This document shows, in pieces, positions 25,990 through 37,429 of a stretch of DNA of 64,000 bases. The notes under the pieces were generated by a model that saw only the letters and a program-made list of their open reading frames with translations, did not search any database and was not told the DNA's origin. The stretch is taken from the NCBI GenBank assembly GCA_039619475.1, contig CM077116.1, forward strand, positions 29,016,183 through 29,080,182, in the 5' to 3' direction. The position numbers were made by a program, and so were the translations under genes. Source of the DNA: Icerya purchasi (lineage: Eukaryota > Arthropoda > Insecta > Hemiptera > Monophlebidae). The stretch's first letter is position 1. Each line of letters starts with the position of its first letter.

Positions 25990-26610
25990 TATTTATTTGT
26001 TACTCTAGGTTTACATCGACATTTTTCTTTTTAACATATTCCCCGGCAAGTAAAATGTACTTACGCAACTGAGTTTCTGCCATTCTCTGAAGGATTTTTC
26101 CAAGCCATTTTTGACAACTATTTTTTTTAATACCGTCTGTAAACCGTTTACAACCGCAGGGGAATCTGAAAAACGTCGTCCTTCCAACTGGTTTTTGCCC
26201 AGGGGTATAAGAAAAAGTCATTCAGATCCGGACCATATGGCGAACTCGGTGACAATACTTGCAACACGCGCTTGTGCATTGTCACGATGACATTTCTAGC
26301 AACTGACGAGATCTCTGCACTCTTTTCGAATGTGATCCTTCATCAGCTGAAACACTGCAGTGACTGAACGACCTTTCGCACCCGAGTAGGTCTACAATAT
26401 ACAGAGATAATCAAAGACTATTACCAGCAACTCACTGCTTTCTCATCCGTTCCTAAACGTCTTGTGCAATCGAAAACATGCAGATCTATAAGTTCGAAAA
26501 TGCCACTTTGCTTTTTAAGTTCATTGTAAGATTCAGTCAGTGTTTTTTTGAGCAAAAAGGCAAAATTCGATGGCGTAAAGAAAAAATTTAGAGGTAACGA
26601 CAATATACAT
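25990..26610 (-). pseudogene. mariner-type transposase relic with internal deletion
   Basis: Reading the minus strand, 26603 to 26440 encodes NFAFLLKKTLTESYNELKK, which resembles the first helix-turn-helix of mariner transposases. After a gap, the segment near 26280 contains DNAQARVA, matching the HDNA(P/R)AH box with the second catalytic acid. Another frame has SPYGPDLNDFFLYP, like PPYSPDLAPxDFFLFP. The end (26000-26190) carries GRRF and REWQK-like segments and a GEYVKKK ending, as in the mariner C-terminus. Frames change at least twice and the middle is missing. No terminal repeats were found. Confidence 0.65.
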
Positions 26611-26619
26611 TAATTAAAA

Positions 26620-28130
26620 ACTGTGCTTTGACGTGAGCACCGATCGTCACGAGAATTGAACTGAGAATACTTTCGACTGTAGAAATTCATGGAGTACGCA
26701 CGAGTCGTTGTTTTCCCTAGGTTCTCGGTAATGATGACAATCTTTATTGAACACCTCTCGTACTTAGTCTACGCTCCTTCGTAAATTTAAGATTACTTTC
26801 AAACCTAGTTCAACTAGGCCTTCTGAAGACTATTATGCCCAGATTTCCGGATATTATAAATTTCACCAAGAATTCGAATAGAGTATACCGAAGCTGCTAT
26901 GTATAACTTTCTTTACCACTAGCTGTAAACAATTTACTGAATAATCGCGATGATTAGAAGCATAAAATATTGACCTTATACTTAATGGTCAATTACCAAG
27001 TAAATAAGTAAATAAAAATAAAATACGCAGTACAGTTAGAGGTTCGAATTGCAATTTCAGCAACAGCCGAGTAAAACTCACTACCCGTAACACATTTTAG
27101 CTCAGGGTAGTAAGACTAGTCGTGCCGATTTTTAATAGCGCGCAGATAAAATTTATTTATGGTCGCAATTTGTCGATCACCGTGATGGATGTGAGTAGAT
27201 GTAAACGTTATTCATAAAAAGAGAGTAAATTAGAGGGTAAATACATTTTCGTGCTATTTGTAACAACTGCAGTGCACAGAATTACAGTTTACCCGTGAAT
27301 GAAAAAGTTTCGCTCTTCCGAATCCGTTACGAACTGAAATCTTTCAAAGACCACCAAATGCGTCATGAAAACCAAAAAAAATCAAAAACAAACCAAACGT
27401 CGTCCGCGCCTGAGGGTTATATTGAAACACAAAAACCATTTCGAGCTCCTCAGTTAAATTTGAGTGATTTAAAATGCATCCTTACAAACCGGTAAGCGTG
27501 ACAAAAAATTGAACTAACTGCGGATAACCCCCCGCGAGCAATTTTGCAAAAAATTTATCGAATTCGATCTCAAATTAAGATATTCCATTTTTGTTTTTGC
27601 GGGTTAATTCGCGGAAATAAATGAAATCGAAAAAAAACTTGATTCGTCTGAAAGCATTGTATGGCGGAACGGGAGTCGGCGAATATTGAGATTATGTATT
27701 CTTTCAAAGATGGATGAACGCCGACCATTACCGGGACATGTTGAAGAACTTATAAAATAAATCCAGTTAAAAAATTAGCTAACAAAGAACAGTTATGATT
27801 CCGGCAAGGCGCGCGCCGTAACCAGCCGCACTGCTCCGTGTAAAGCTTGTTTATTTTGCAGAATCCGTTTCCGGGTCATCGTCTGGCTTATCGCTAGCAC
27901 TTCACGGCCAGCTCGTTCTCCGGATTTTTCAACTAATGACTTTTGCTTAAAAGTTGAGATGAACATGACAATTTTGCGGCGAAATCAACGATCATTTTAA
28001 AAGAAGCGCTTTACGAATGATTTTGTTTTTTATGGTTTACAAAGATTGATGAATTGCGACGAAATTACTTACATACTGAATATTCGCAATTGAACGAAAG
28101 GAAATATGGTGAGGTAAAAATTTGCCACAG
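26620..28130. other. intergenic interval without genes
   Basis: No supported coding region. The 66-codon frame at 27295-27495 shows no recognised motif. Confidence 0.55.
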
Positions 28131-28140
28131 ATGACACACA

Positions 28141-28215
28141 TTTTTTTTTTTTTTTTTTTTTAATTTTAAAATAAGTTTGTGGGTATTATAGGGCAAGCAT
28201 GCCCGTTGTGTGAGT
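28141..28215 (-). mobile_element. LINE/SINE 3' end with GGGC hairpin and poly(A)
   Basis: On the minus strand, ACGGGCATGCTTGCCC is followed by a segment ending TTATTTTAAAA and about 21 A residues. The 47816-47860 copy on the plus strand shares ACGGGCAT, TTGCCCT, ACCCACAA and CTTATTT in the same order. A more distant relative lies at 44135-44185. The parent element is unknown. Confidence 0.55.
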
Positions 28216-28425
28216 ACCGGACACTCTTATTATCGTTTATTCAGGCTGTACACGTTACAAATTTATACGTGCTTATTATATACATCGAAATTACATAAAC
28301 CTTAATTAACATATGTCTTAGTAAATATATATAAATTATATATAGGTATAAAGGAAAAAAAAACCATACACATACATGCATTCACTCTAAATAGTCATAT
28401 ATACATATATATACATATATATATA

Positions 28426-29588
28426 AACTCGGCCATTTTGGCCTGTTGTTTAATGTTTTAACATTTACTTTAAATCATGTATAACGTGGAAATAAACGTA
28501 GTTTGCCGCTTTACGTTCTCGCGCATTGGCAAAATTTTACTTAATTCCTTTCACAGTACCGAAACAAAATACTAAAAGTAATGTTTTTTTTTTTTTTGAT
28601 TACATGAAAATTCATTATTTCCAACAACTTCGGTTAATTTCTAGAAAATTTAAATTAAACAACTACTAAAGATAAGTATAAATAAAAACGTAAAATAAAG
28701 AAATTTGAATAACGAAACACACGGTTGAATTATAAATGTATCCTTTAAAGAAACTCGCTCGCCTCCTTTCCTTATTCCAATAATAGTTCTCATTCCGATA
28801 GGCAGCAAGATCGAATTTGAATGCTAATCAATTTTCAAATAACACATTCCGCATTTCCCATTTCGAATTCTTCATTATGCATATTAGACAGAGTGTAATT
28901 TAATGTATAAAATCGACCGTTTTAGCTTCGCAAGTGACTATGCCCCTTAACACCTCTTGCTTGCATATCTGTCGCTTTCTATCCTATACTTTGTATAAAA
29001 TTATCAAAATTTACAACGTAATTCTAAATCGTTCCATATGAATATAACAACATAATCACAAAAATCCTATCCTAACATTTAACTTTCATTACATAAAATT
29101 AGAACATTTTTTTGTTACATAAAATTGTGACATTTTTCATTACGAAATCTAATAGGGACCGGCATAAGAATTACGTTGTAATTAATATACATACATATAT
29201 ATATATAAACTCGGCCATTTTGGCCTCGCAAGGGGCTTGACCCCTTTTGCTTTCATTTCTGTCTCTATCTGTTCTATACTTTGTATAAAATGATCAAAAT
29301 TTACAATATAATTCTTACTGGCATCAACACACACAAAAAATAACATAACCACAAAAATCCTATTCTAACATTTAACTTCCGTTATATAAAATTAAGAAAT
29401 TTTTGCATTACATTTTTCGTTACATATTTCATTACATAAAATTATGACATTTTTTAAATAACAGTAACAAAAATCCTACAAAATATAACAAACGCTACAT
29501 AAAATTGGGACATTTTTTTGGGACATTTAGCGTTACATAAAATTGGGACATTTTTTCGAATGGGGGGTAGCCTAAGAATTACGTTGTA

Positions 29589-29625
<37 letters not shown>
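28426..29625. repeat. tandemly duplicated ~300-400 bp repeat with ~24-bp subrepeats
   Basis: Two units lie head to tail, about 28911-29205 and 29208-29625. Each opens with a C-GGCCATTTTGGCC-type box, runs through CTGTC, TATACTTTGTATAAAAT and ATCAAAATTTACAA, and ends in AAGAATTACGTTGTAATTAA plus a TA tract. An extra copy of the opening box lies at 28426-28445. Inside, a motif near RTTACATAAAATTRKGACAT recurs about six times (near 29090, 29115, 29380, 29432, 29491, 29530). Confidence 0.7.
29592..29625. repeat. (TA)n microsatellite
   Basis: Ends the second unit of the tandem duplication. Confidence 0.9.
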
Positions 29626-29627
<2 letters not shown>

Positions 29628-29639
29628 GATAGCGTTCGT

Positions 29640-30230
29640 AAACAATATCTTCTTTAGGAATTCCAAAGAGTAAGTTAAATGAAAAAGGAACGACATAAAA
29701 ACAACAACATAGAATACGTGTATAATCAGTAGCTGCATGATTGTACTATCTAGGAGTGAGGAATTCGAACGCAGTTTATTTTTTATTCTTTGCACCATTT
29801 CTTCAGCCATTTCACCACCTCCTTTTTCCACACACCTATACTGTTTTCGTTTATAATATAATTGGGGATAGTTCTCATTAATTTAATTAAAACCGAAGAA
29901 TATCACCTGTGTTATCAATTCGTAGGTTTGCCCCTCTAGGATATATGTAATATATATTATTTTGATTTCTTGTTATTCGAGTAGTTTTTGGCCTAGTTGA
30001 TAACATTATATTATTGCTATTATATTCGAGTAACCTGTAATAGTAGTAGTACATCTTTGAAGACATTTCATCATTTTCCTTCTATACATAATTGATCTCG
30101 AGTCACTTTGTCTCTAGTAGAGCAGTATAAGTTTAAGACACCTTTTTTGATTATTACCTATTTTATTGATTTCAGTTTTCCTAGCCTCTCCCCATATTCG
30201 GATTCCATATGACAGAAGCTTCGTAAAAAT
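29640..30230 (-). pseudogene. LINE RT C-terminal relic (CR1/Jockey group)
   Basis: From 30210 the minus strand reads LSYGIRIWGEARKTEINKIG, the conserved segment after the RT thumb, then QKRCLKLILL before stops. Further downstream the peptide near 29770-29840 (GEMAEEMVQRIKNKLRS) is in the position of the C-terminal end. Order and spacing resemble the plus-strand LINE at 45160-46560. Broken by several stops. Confidence 0.55.
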
Positions 30231-30599
30231 CGGCTAAAACCGGTAACTTTTCGGGAAGCCGGAAAAGTTTTGGTCTGAGAAAACTTGTTGATTATTATGT
30301 AGCTCGAATACGGAAAAGAAAAAAAAAAAGGAAATTAAAAACAACATTATTTCGAAATAAATTAGTTCTTTCTGAGGAAAACTTAAACGATAAGGTTGGA
30401 AAAGTTTTTTTTTTAAATAAGTAAGAATTCGTACGAACGAATGAAGCGATTAACCCCTAACATCTCTGTATTATTGCCACACACATACACCAACAGACTT
30501 TTTGGGGAAACTTTTATGCGACCAGACTGGACACGAATAGTATAAATGGAAAAACAGCTTAAAGTTTTTTATATAAAATTAAGTTCTTTTTCTCTTTTA

Positions 30600-31340
30600 G
30601 GCTCGGCCAACCGAGGGCAGCTACCCAGGACATTTGCACTATATTCGAGATTAAATTGTAATCTGATCAGAGATTGCTGAAAGAAAAGGAGCTAAGAATA
30701 GGAAGCACCTTTGAAGATGGCTAAGTTAAGATATAGAAAGCATTATAGTTCAGCTTTAATTGCTGAGTGTACAGGATATTACGTTCGGAGGAAAGATTGG
30801 GACATTCAAACAACACGTGGTCAGGATCACAAACAAAAGTACAGTCGCTAGAGTGCAAAGGGCAATATGGGGACGGGGAAAAAGGAAAACGATACCGTGA
30901 GGGTGGGAGCCAAGTATGATTGAACCGCAGACGGCAGATGGCAATAATGAAAAAATCGTTTAAGGGTAGGAAATTAATAGAAAACAAGAAGGCGGACTAG
31001 GCTGAATAGGAAGGTAAAATGAGTTAGGATTAAAAAAGCAACGAGGATGTACATCCGACACGAAAGTCTGACATGCATTATTTTGGAGAGGAGAAGTATG
31101 TTGTGCCCAGAAATCTTTTTAACAAAATATGGGGAACGCTGAGCGTGCTAAGCAATCCATCGTCTGGTTACCATTAATACCTGCATGACTTAAAGAAGGT
31201 TAATAGAAATGGAATGGGAAAGGGAAAGACTATAGATGAGAAAACCGTATACGGAAAACAATAAAGTCGAGCGAATACGAGGGAAAGGAATAGAGCTTGA
31301 AGAGTACTTTTGGGATCCGAAATAATTAGGTGTCTATCGG
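30600..31340 (-). pseudogene. I-like retrotransposon 3' fragment
   Basis: Minus strand: a SDPKSTLQ segment near 31320 (third RNase H acid), then after frameshifts LSHAGINGNQTMDCLA near 31190-31140 (the His/Asp segment), then a tail near 30990-30760 with ICRLRFNHTWLPPSRYRF, CPLHSSD and CDPDHVLFECPNLSSE. This is the same domain order as 10217-12039, with several stops. Its 3' end differs: a perfect stem CTCGG/CCGAG with TTGG loop near 30602-30615 precedes an A-rich stretch. Confidence 0.8.
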
Positions 31341-31890
31341 AGTATCGAGTTGAGAAAAGAAATATAATTTATTATTAATATTTAAACGCCGGGCATTAAA
31401 AAGAGGGTTCATGATTTCAAAATGTGTCAGGAATAACAGCATTAAAGAGCCTCGCTGCGAACGTAACGAGTTCACAAACTAATCTGCTTTTCCTGCATTC
31501 CAGTTGACTCTAATTTTGTCATTAAACAACCGACCGGTAAATGTAAATTTTCTACAGTACGATGTAAAAAAGTTTAATGACAAACGTTAATTTTTAATTT
31601 ACAACATGCATCTGCTAACAATTAAATAACGGAAAGTGATTTATCAAAAATTAAAATTAATTGCAATCATTCTTTGCTCAGCGAAGGTTATTAATATCTT
31701 GAATAAATGTTAAATGTTTTACGGGAGTTGGAGTTATTTCGATCTTCTCATTACACCGGTCGATAAACCGAAATTCGGCAATCTCTTTACTGTAGGTTCG
31801 GTTTTTTTGTCTTTGACACTGCAGTGTTCTCCTGCACGGTGTAAATTAAATATGCGGATAAACGTATGATATGCTTAATTTCAAACACTT

Positions 31891-31905
31891 ATGTAAAAAT
31901 CGTAA
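31891..31905. repeat. 15-bp target-site duplication, left copy
   Basis: ATGTAAAAATCGTAA here and at 36631-36645. The right copy follows the AAAT-type tail directly, so the pair fixes both ends of a complete element. Confidence 0.88.
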
Positions 31906-32082
31906 CATAAAGTGATAAACAGTTGAAGTGTACGGTTCGCGTCTGTGAGTTAAAGTGATAAGAAATACAATAGACAGATTCGATAATACAGCAATCAGGT
32001 AATTTTTATCTAATGTTATTACATCAGATATATTAAACAGATTAATGTAAAGTAAAACTATCAGTATCAGATAAATTAACAA

Positions 32083-33445
32083 ATGGCCCAAATAGGGCCA
32101 GCAGATAATTATGAACAACTTAAATCTAAAAATATGACATCGTACAGTACGGTTTTACAAACAAATTTATTTCCAGAAAGACAACAAGCTATTATACTAA
32201 ATGCAATAAGCGAAATCAAACTAAAAGAATACATATACGAAGTAGGAAAATATGTGGGAGCAAACAATATTTTATTTGCATCGCGTATTTCTAACAGCAG
32301 AATTTGTATATATTTATCAAATAAAAACTTAGTGGAACAAATTACTAAAGTACATCACACAATTCAAATAAAAAATAACAAAATACAAATAAGGAAATTA
32401 TTAAACTCGGCTGCAAAACGTATCATAATATCAAATGTATCGCCGCATATACCACACTATATGTATCATTGAAAATGCATTAAAACAACACAATATAAAA
32501 ATGAACTCACCGGTATCCTTTATTAAAGCAGGTTTAGCGGAAGAAGGGTACAAACATATTTGTAGCTTTAGAAGACAGGTATATGCGACACTTGAGGAAA
32601 CTGAGGAAAATAAACAAATTTTACCGGAATCATTAATTATCAACTATGAAAATGAACAATTCCGCATATTCATTTCAGAAGACCAACTTTCATATCGGGA
32701 AAAAAACGAGATAACAAAAAGTGCAAACACAATAACAAATAAAGAGGAACAAAGAGAAGAAATGACGACGGAAGTATACAAACAACAACGTAAAAGATCT
32801 TACCCATCAACATCAGAAAATACAAATACCTTGGACGATAGTAATGAAATTGAAATTAACAACCTATACGTAGTGTCAAGTTTAGAAAGTTTGGATGACG
32901 ACGAAAAAAGATTAATAGGAAAAAGGGAAACAAATAAAGAAATGACAAAGCAAACAGAAATAGTAGCTACTGAAACACAAATGGAGGGTAATATGGAAGA
33001 GTACAAAAACAGGACGCAAAGACAAAATACAAAAAAGGAGGAAAACATTTTGATAGATGGAGATCAGGAGATAGGTAAAAATCCACAGAACAAAAATAAA
33101 ATACCGGAAAAAAAAATTAAACAAACACAAGAAACGGAAAAGGAGCAACAAGGTGAAAGCAAATTGAATAATGCTCCAAAAGAAATAAAATATAAAACAA
33201 AGAAAAATGAAGAAAACATAATAGAAAAAACACTTTTAGCATTAAAAGAAAGAATAGAAACACAAAAAAGTGGTATTCTTAATCTTAAACAAACAGTGAA
33301 TATAATTAATAATATCAACAAAAACGAAAAAGCAGCAACAACAGTTAAACAAGTGATACAAAAAGATTCGGTCAACATGGAAGCGGTAGTTAAACAGTTA
33401 AAGATGATTTATGAAATGATAAACGAAAGAGGAGTCAAAATATGA
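32083..33445 (+). pseudogene. R1-like ORF1 (nucleic-acid-binding protein), one frameshift
   Basis: ATG at 32083 opens a frame to about 32472. It ends in RIIISNVSPHIPHY, after which a one-base shift moves reading to the frame that continues to 33445. That second frame has IENALKQHNIKMNSPVSFIK, GYKHICSFRRQVYATLEE and ENEQFRIFISED, a conserved ORF1 core known from R1-like and related arthropod LINEs. Relatives usually have Cys-rich CCHC knuckles right after the IFxSxDxxxC segment. Here it reads FISEDQLSYREKNE with no cysteines, so the knuckles are absent. The rest is Lys/Glu/Asn/Gln-rich, likely disordered or coiled coil. Combined length is about 450 residues. Confidence 0.78.
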
Positions 33446-33527
33446 ATAACAAAAATCATTAACAAAATAAATAACGAAATAACGGCAGACAGTAAGGATA
33501 ACAGTAAAGAAACAAATAATAGTAAAA

Positions 33528-36500
33528 ATGGTTAAAATTCTGCAATTCAATGAAAACCATTGTAAGGTGGCAAGAGACATTTTACTAGGAGAAATTACAA
33601 ATGAAAAGATAGATATAACATTAATATCAGACAAGTATAATAACGGATATGTACCAAAACATTATAAAAGTATCATAAACAATAATTTAATGATCATATA
33701 CAATAACAAAATAAACACTGATATACACTACGTACACAAAACATTAAATATAATAGTTTTCAAAGTAAATGAAATATATTTTATACATGTATATATATAT
33801 ATATACCGCCAAATGAAATAGCCAAAGAATATTTTAATTTCATCACCCAATATTTACAAAGTAAAAATTTTGAGAAATTTATAATACTGGGAGATCTAAA
33901 TTCGCGCAGTACAAGATGGGACAGAAAAAATAACACAAGAGGAAGACAAATGGAAAAAATAATAGACATGTTCAACTTAGTGGTAATGAATGAAAAAAAT
34001 AATATAACCTTTAACAGGAATAATAAAACAAGTGTAATTAATCTAACATTAGTAACACCTAACCTAACAGATGAGGTAAGGGAATGGGAAGTATCAGACA
34101 AGCAAATAGTGATCATAAATACATTACATTTAAACTAAGCACAAATAATCAAAAAGAAACAATAAGATATGTAAAATATATCAATTATAAAAGACTCAAT
34201 AAAAACATGGAAGATGAAGTACTAAATCTAGACTTAAATGTAAATTGTAAAGATAAAAACGAATTGAACATATGGGTAGAAAATTTTACAAAGTATGCGA
34301 ATTCGATGATAGATAAATCGTATAGTATCAGAAGGGAAAAAAATACATATTGGTGGAATGATAAATTACAAAATTATAAGAATAGAGTCAACGCAAAATA
34401 TAAAAAGTATAAAAAATGTAAAAAGTATAAAAAATGTAAAAATGAAAGAAGCAGAGAGTTATCATTTAAAGAATATAAAAAAGAATTTAATAATTACAAA
34501 TATAATATCAAAATAGCCAAAATGGAAGCATGGAAGAAGTTAACGGAAACAAACAAACCATTTGGATTAAAGTACAAAATATTAATGAATAGAAACGCCA
34601 GGCTAGAAATACCAATGTTAGATGAATGGGGCGCTACAACAGACAAAGAAAAAGTAGACTTATTAGCAGAAAAAATGTACTTACATAGTAAACCATTCAT
34701 CATAAACAGATACATTGTTAAAGATACAACAAAAATGAAAGAAGAAGAAATAAATGAAATAATTAAAAAATTAAACAAGAAGACAGCAGGTTGGACCAGA
34801 TAATATATCTAACACATTTGTAAACATATTCAATAAAAAGTACCCAGGAGTAATAACGAAATATATAAATAAATTATTTGAAAAAAGCTACTATCCAGAT
34901 ATATGGAAATTATCTAAAACCGTAATAATACATAAAATCGGTAAACCAAAGAAAGAGTCTACATCATACAGAGCGATTAACATATTATCAAATTTCATTA
35001 AGATTTATGAGAAATGCATACTAAGTAAAATCAAAAACTTCTGTGTAGCAAGAAATATTATTAATAAAGATCAGTATGGAGCATTGGAAGGGAAATCAAC
35101 GGAGTTAGGAATTTGGAATATGTACAGTACTATCAAAGAATACAAAAGTAAATCATACAAAACGGTAATGTTAACGATAGACATTACAAAAGCATTTGAC
35201 AGCATTGACATAAATCAGATGATAAAACTACTGGAAAAATTAAAATTACACAATAACTTATTGGAGATTCTAAATCAATATTATGATCAAAGATATACGG
35301 AAATTAATATAAACAACTACAAAAAAAAAGGTAAACGTGGATACAGGTATATTACAAGGAGCGGTGTTAAGCCCATATTTATGGAATATACCGTTTGCAC
35401 AAATATATAAGTTAGAATTACCGAACGATGTTAAAATTATAACATTTGTAGATGATTTAGCAATTATAGTAGCAGATAGAAATACAGAAAAGTTAGAAAA
35501 TAAAATAGCAATAGTGTATAAGAATATAAAAGAGTTACTAGAAATATATAATCTAAAGATCAATATGAGCAAAACAAATTTGATGATATTCAACAGCAGA
35601 AAAATTAACATGAACTTAAATAAATACGGACTACAGATCACAGTAAAGGACCAAGTAAAATATCTTGGAGTACTGATAGATAAAAACCTCAAATTTTACA
35701 ATCACTGCAAGTACATAAATGAAAAAATTACGAAATTTATTAATATATTCACAAAACTGTTTAACAATAACAATCAGATGAATTACAAAAAAGGAATAAT
35801 ATTATACAAAACAGTGATATTATCTAATCTATTATTTAGTAGTATTACTTATAAGGATATGCTGAAGTTCAATAAATTTCAAAAATGTTTAGCAAGCATA
35901 CACAGAATATCATAGCAATCAAACTAATCAAAGCTTACAAAACAATAAATTATACAAATGCATTAGTCATAGCTGGAATATTACCTTTATACTTAGAAAT
36001 AGAAAAACATATCATTTGCAATTAAAAATGGATTAAAGGTAGAACAAACTTTCGAAAAAATCACATATGTAAACAAAAAATATAGAGTAGAAAATAAAAT
36101 AATAACAGACAGACAATTCAAAAAATTTATCATGGAAAAATATGTGGAGAAGTTTGAATCGGACTGGACGAATCATAGTGGAATAACGAAAGGTTTTTTC
36201 CCAACATTCAAGCAGAGATTAAACAACAATTATTATACACCTAATTTCTATAATGTACAATTTACATCAGGCCATGGGAATTTCAAAATATATTTGAAAA
36301 GATTCAAGATAGCAGAAACAGAAAATTTCATTAGATGCAATGAGCAGGACAGTGTGCAGCATATACTGAATGGATGTAACATATTAAGCTTGGAGATCGT
36401 GGACGACTGTGGAGAACTGGTGATGGAAAAAATAAACATATTCAATAATTTGGCCAAAAAGGAATTGCAATACAGAAAATACAATATCAATTTATATTAA
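33528..36500 (+). pseudogene. R1-like ORF2: endonuclease, reverse transcriptase, C-terminal knuckle
   Basis: ATG at 33528 begins ILQFNENHCKVARDILLGE, the R1-type endonuclease start. A TA tract at 33789-33805 shifts the frame. The endonuclease continues with LGDLNSRSTRWD near 33886 and, in another frame, SDHKY near 34108. RT follows: IDITKAFDS near 35177, GILQGAVLSPYLWN near 35346 and FVDD at 35445-35456. Further shifts occur near 34090, 34790 and at an A9 run near 35322, with more stops at 35915-36130. The C-terminus (36132-36500) has FTSGHGNFKIYLKRF, then RCNEQDSVQHILNGC, a knuckle that seems to lack its first cysteine. Inactive as it stands. Confidence 0.83.
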
Positions 36501-36544
36501 TATTATGATATGTTAAGATAAGATTAAGAATAGTACAATGTGAA

Positions 36545-36584
36545 GGGGAGGAAACCAAAAACTTAATTGGATGGTTTCCACCCC
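36545..36584 (+). promoter_or_regulatory. 3' UTR hairpin of the R1-like element
   Basis: GGGGAGGAAACC and GGTTTCCACCCC form a 12-bp stem with a single A-A mismatch around a 16-base loop, about 25 bases before the AAAT-type tail. It is the strongest of the LINE 3' hairpins in this window. Confidence 0.65.
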
Positions 36585-36814
36585 TAACCACATTAACGCT
36601 TTATATGTTAAAAATAAATAAATAAATTGGATGTAAAAATCGTAAAATTAGATATAGAATAAGAAATCCTTTTAACAGTTCTTCACGCATCAATATAATC
36701 AGTAGGCTATGCGACGCATAAAAATCGAAGAAATCGAAATATCGGAGAGAGTATTTTTATTCCGAGAATACATGGATGATGATGAAATTTTGTTTTGATA
36801 GTTTTAAACATATT

Positions 36815-37425
36815 TCGTGTTAATACTTCTCGTGTATTATTCTCGCTTTTACGTCCCTAGTACTCCTTCCATCCTGAGTGATAATACTTCCAAGATATGG
36901 GAATTCTTTTACTTCTTCTAGTTTCACTGAATTCAGTTTGATGCAAGTGGGTTTTAATATTTTCAGTTTTTTACTACATATCGTGATTTTCGTTTTTTTT
37001 TTTTTTTTATTCAGTTTCATTTGGTAATTATCTTTCAGTATGCTATGCATTTTCCTTAGAGACTCTTTCAGGTTGTCTTCACTTTCCGCAGCCATAGCAA
37101 CGTCACCGGCAAATCTGATCATATATTTACTCTCTGTATTTTAATGTCAGATTTACTATTGTGCCTCTATATTCATTTATTGCTTCTTCGATATAGGCAT
37201 TAAATAAAATCGGAGACAACGAACATCCTTATCGTACACCCCCATTTTTAATTTTGATCTCTCTTGTGTTCTTCCTACATTTTATTGCTCTGCTGTTTGA
37301 TTTTTCTGTATAATGTCTCAATGATTCATCTGTCTTCTCACGTTGTATTCCTATCTGTTTTAGTAGTTTAAAGATTTTCTCGCGGTTTACGTTATCAAAA
37401 GCTTTTTCCAGGTCTATATGAAAGC
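36815..37425 (-). pseudogene. RTE-like LINE, inverted RT segment
   Basis: From 37425 the minus strand encodes IDLEKAFDNVNREKIFKLLK, then KIKNGGVR and GCSLSPILFNAYIEEAI (the GVRQGCSLSP box with one break), then in another frame MIRFAGDVAMAAESEDNL (FADD changed to FAGD), then VKEFPYLGSIITQDGRSTRD at 36880 and ARIIHEKY. The GVRQGCSLSP wording and LGSxIT-x-DGR segment fit the RTE-like group. The segment stops where the plus-strand piece at 37440 takes up the same protein, indicating a 5' inversion. Confidence 0.78.
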
Positions 37426-37429
37426 AAAG

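Larger units (their letters stand above)
31906..36630 (+). mobile_element. complete R1-like non-LTR retrotransposon, inactivated
   Basis: This 4.7-kb insertion has a 5' UTR of about 177 bases, ORF1, ORF2 (endonuclease, RT, C-terminal knuckle), a 3' UTR with a strong hairpin and a short AAATAAATAAAT-type tail, and is bounded by a 15-bp duplication. It is the only element in the window that appears full length. Both ORFs carry frameshifts, several at homopolymer or TA tracts. The ORFs are strikingly A-rich on the coding strand, unlike the pyrimidine-rich I-like family. Confidence 0.87.

Noticed and set aside
28426..29625. CRISPR-like array from the ~24-bp repeats
   Set aside because: Eukaryotic context, irregular spacing, imperfect repeats and no cas genes.
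29454..29831. 125-codon minus-strand frame as a gene
   Set aside because: It is stitched from a LINE relic, a TA repeat and the tandem-repeat unit.
32431..33634. Several minus-strand frames rich in Phe, Leu and Ser
   Set aside because: Antisense of the A-rich R1-like ORF1; the hydrophobic look is a composition effect, not membrane proteins.
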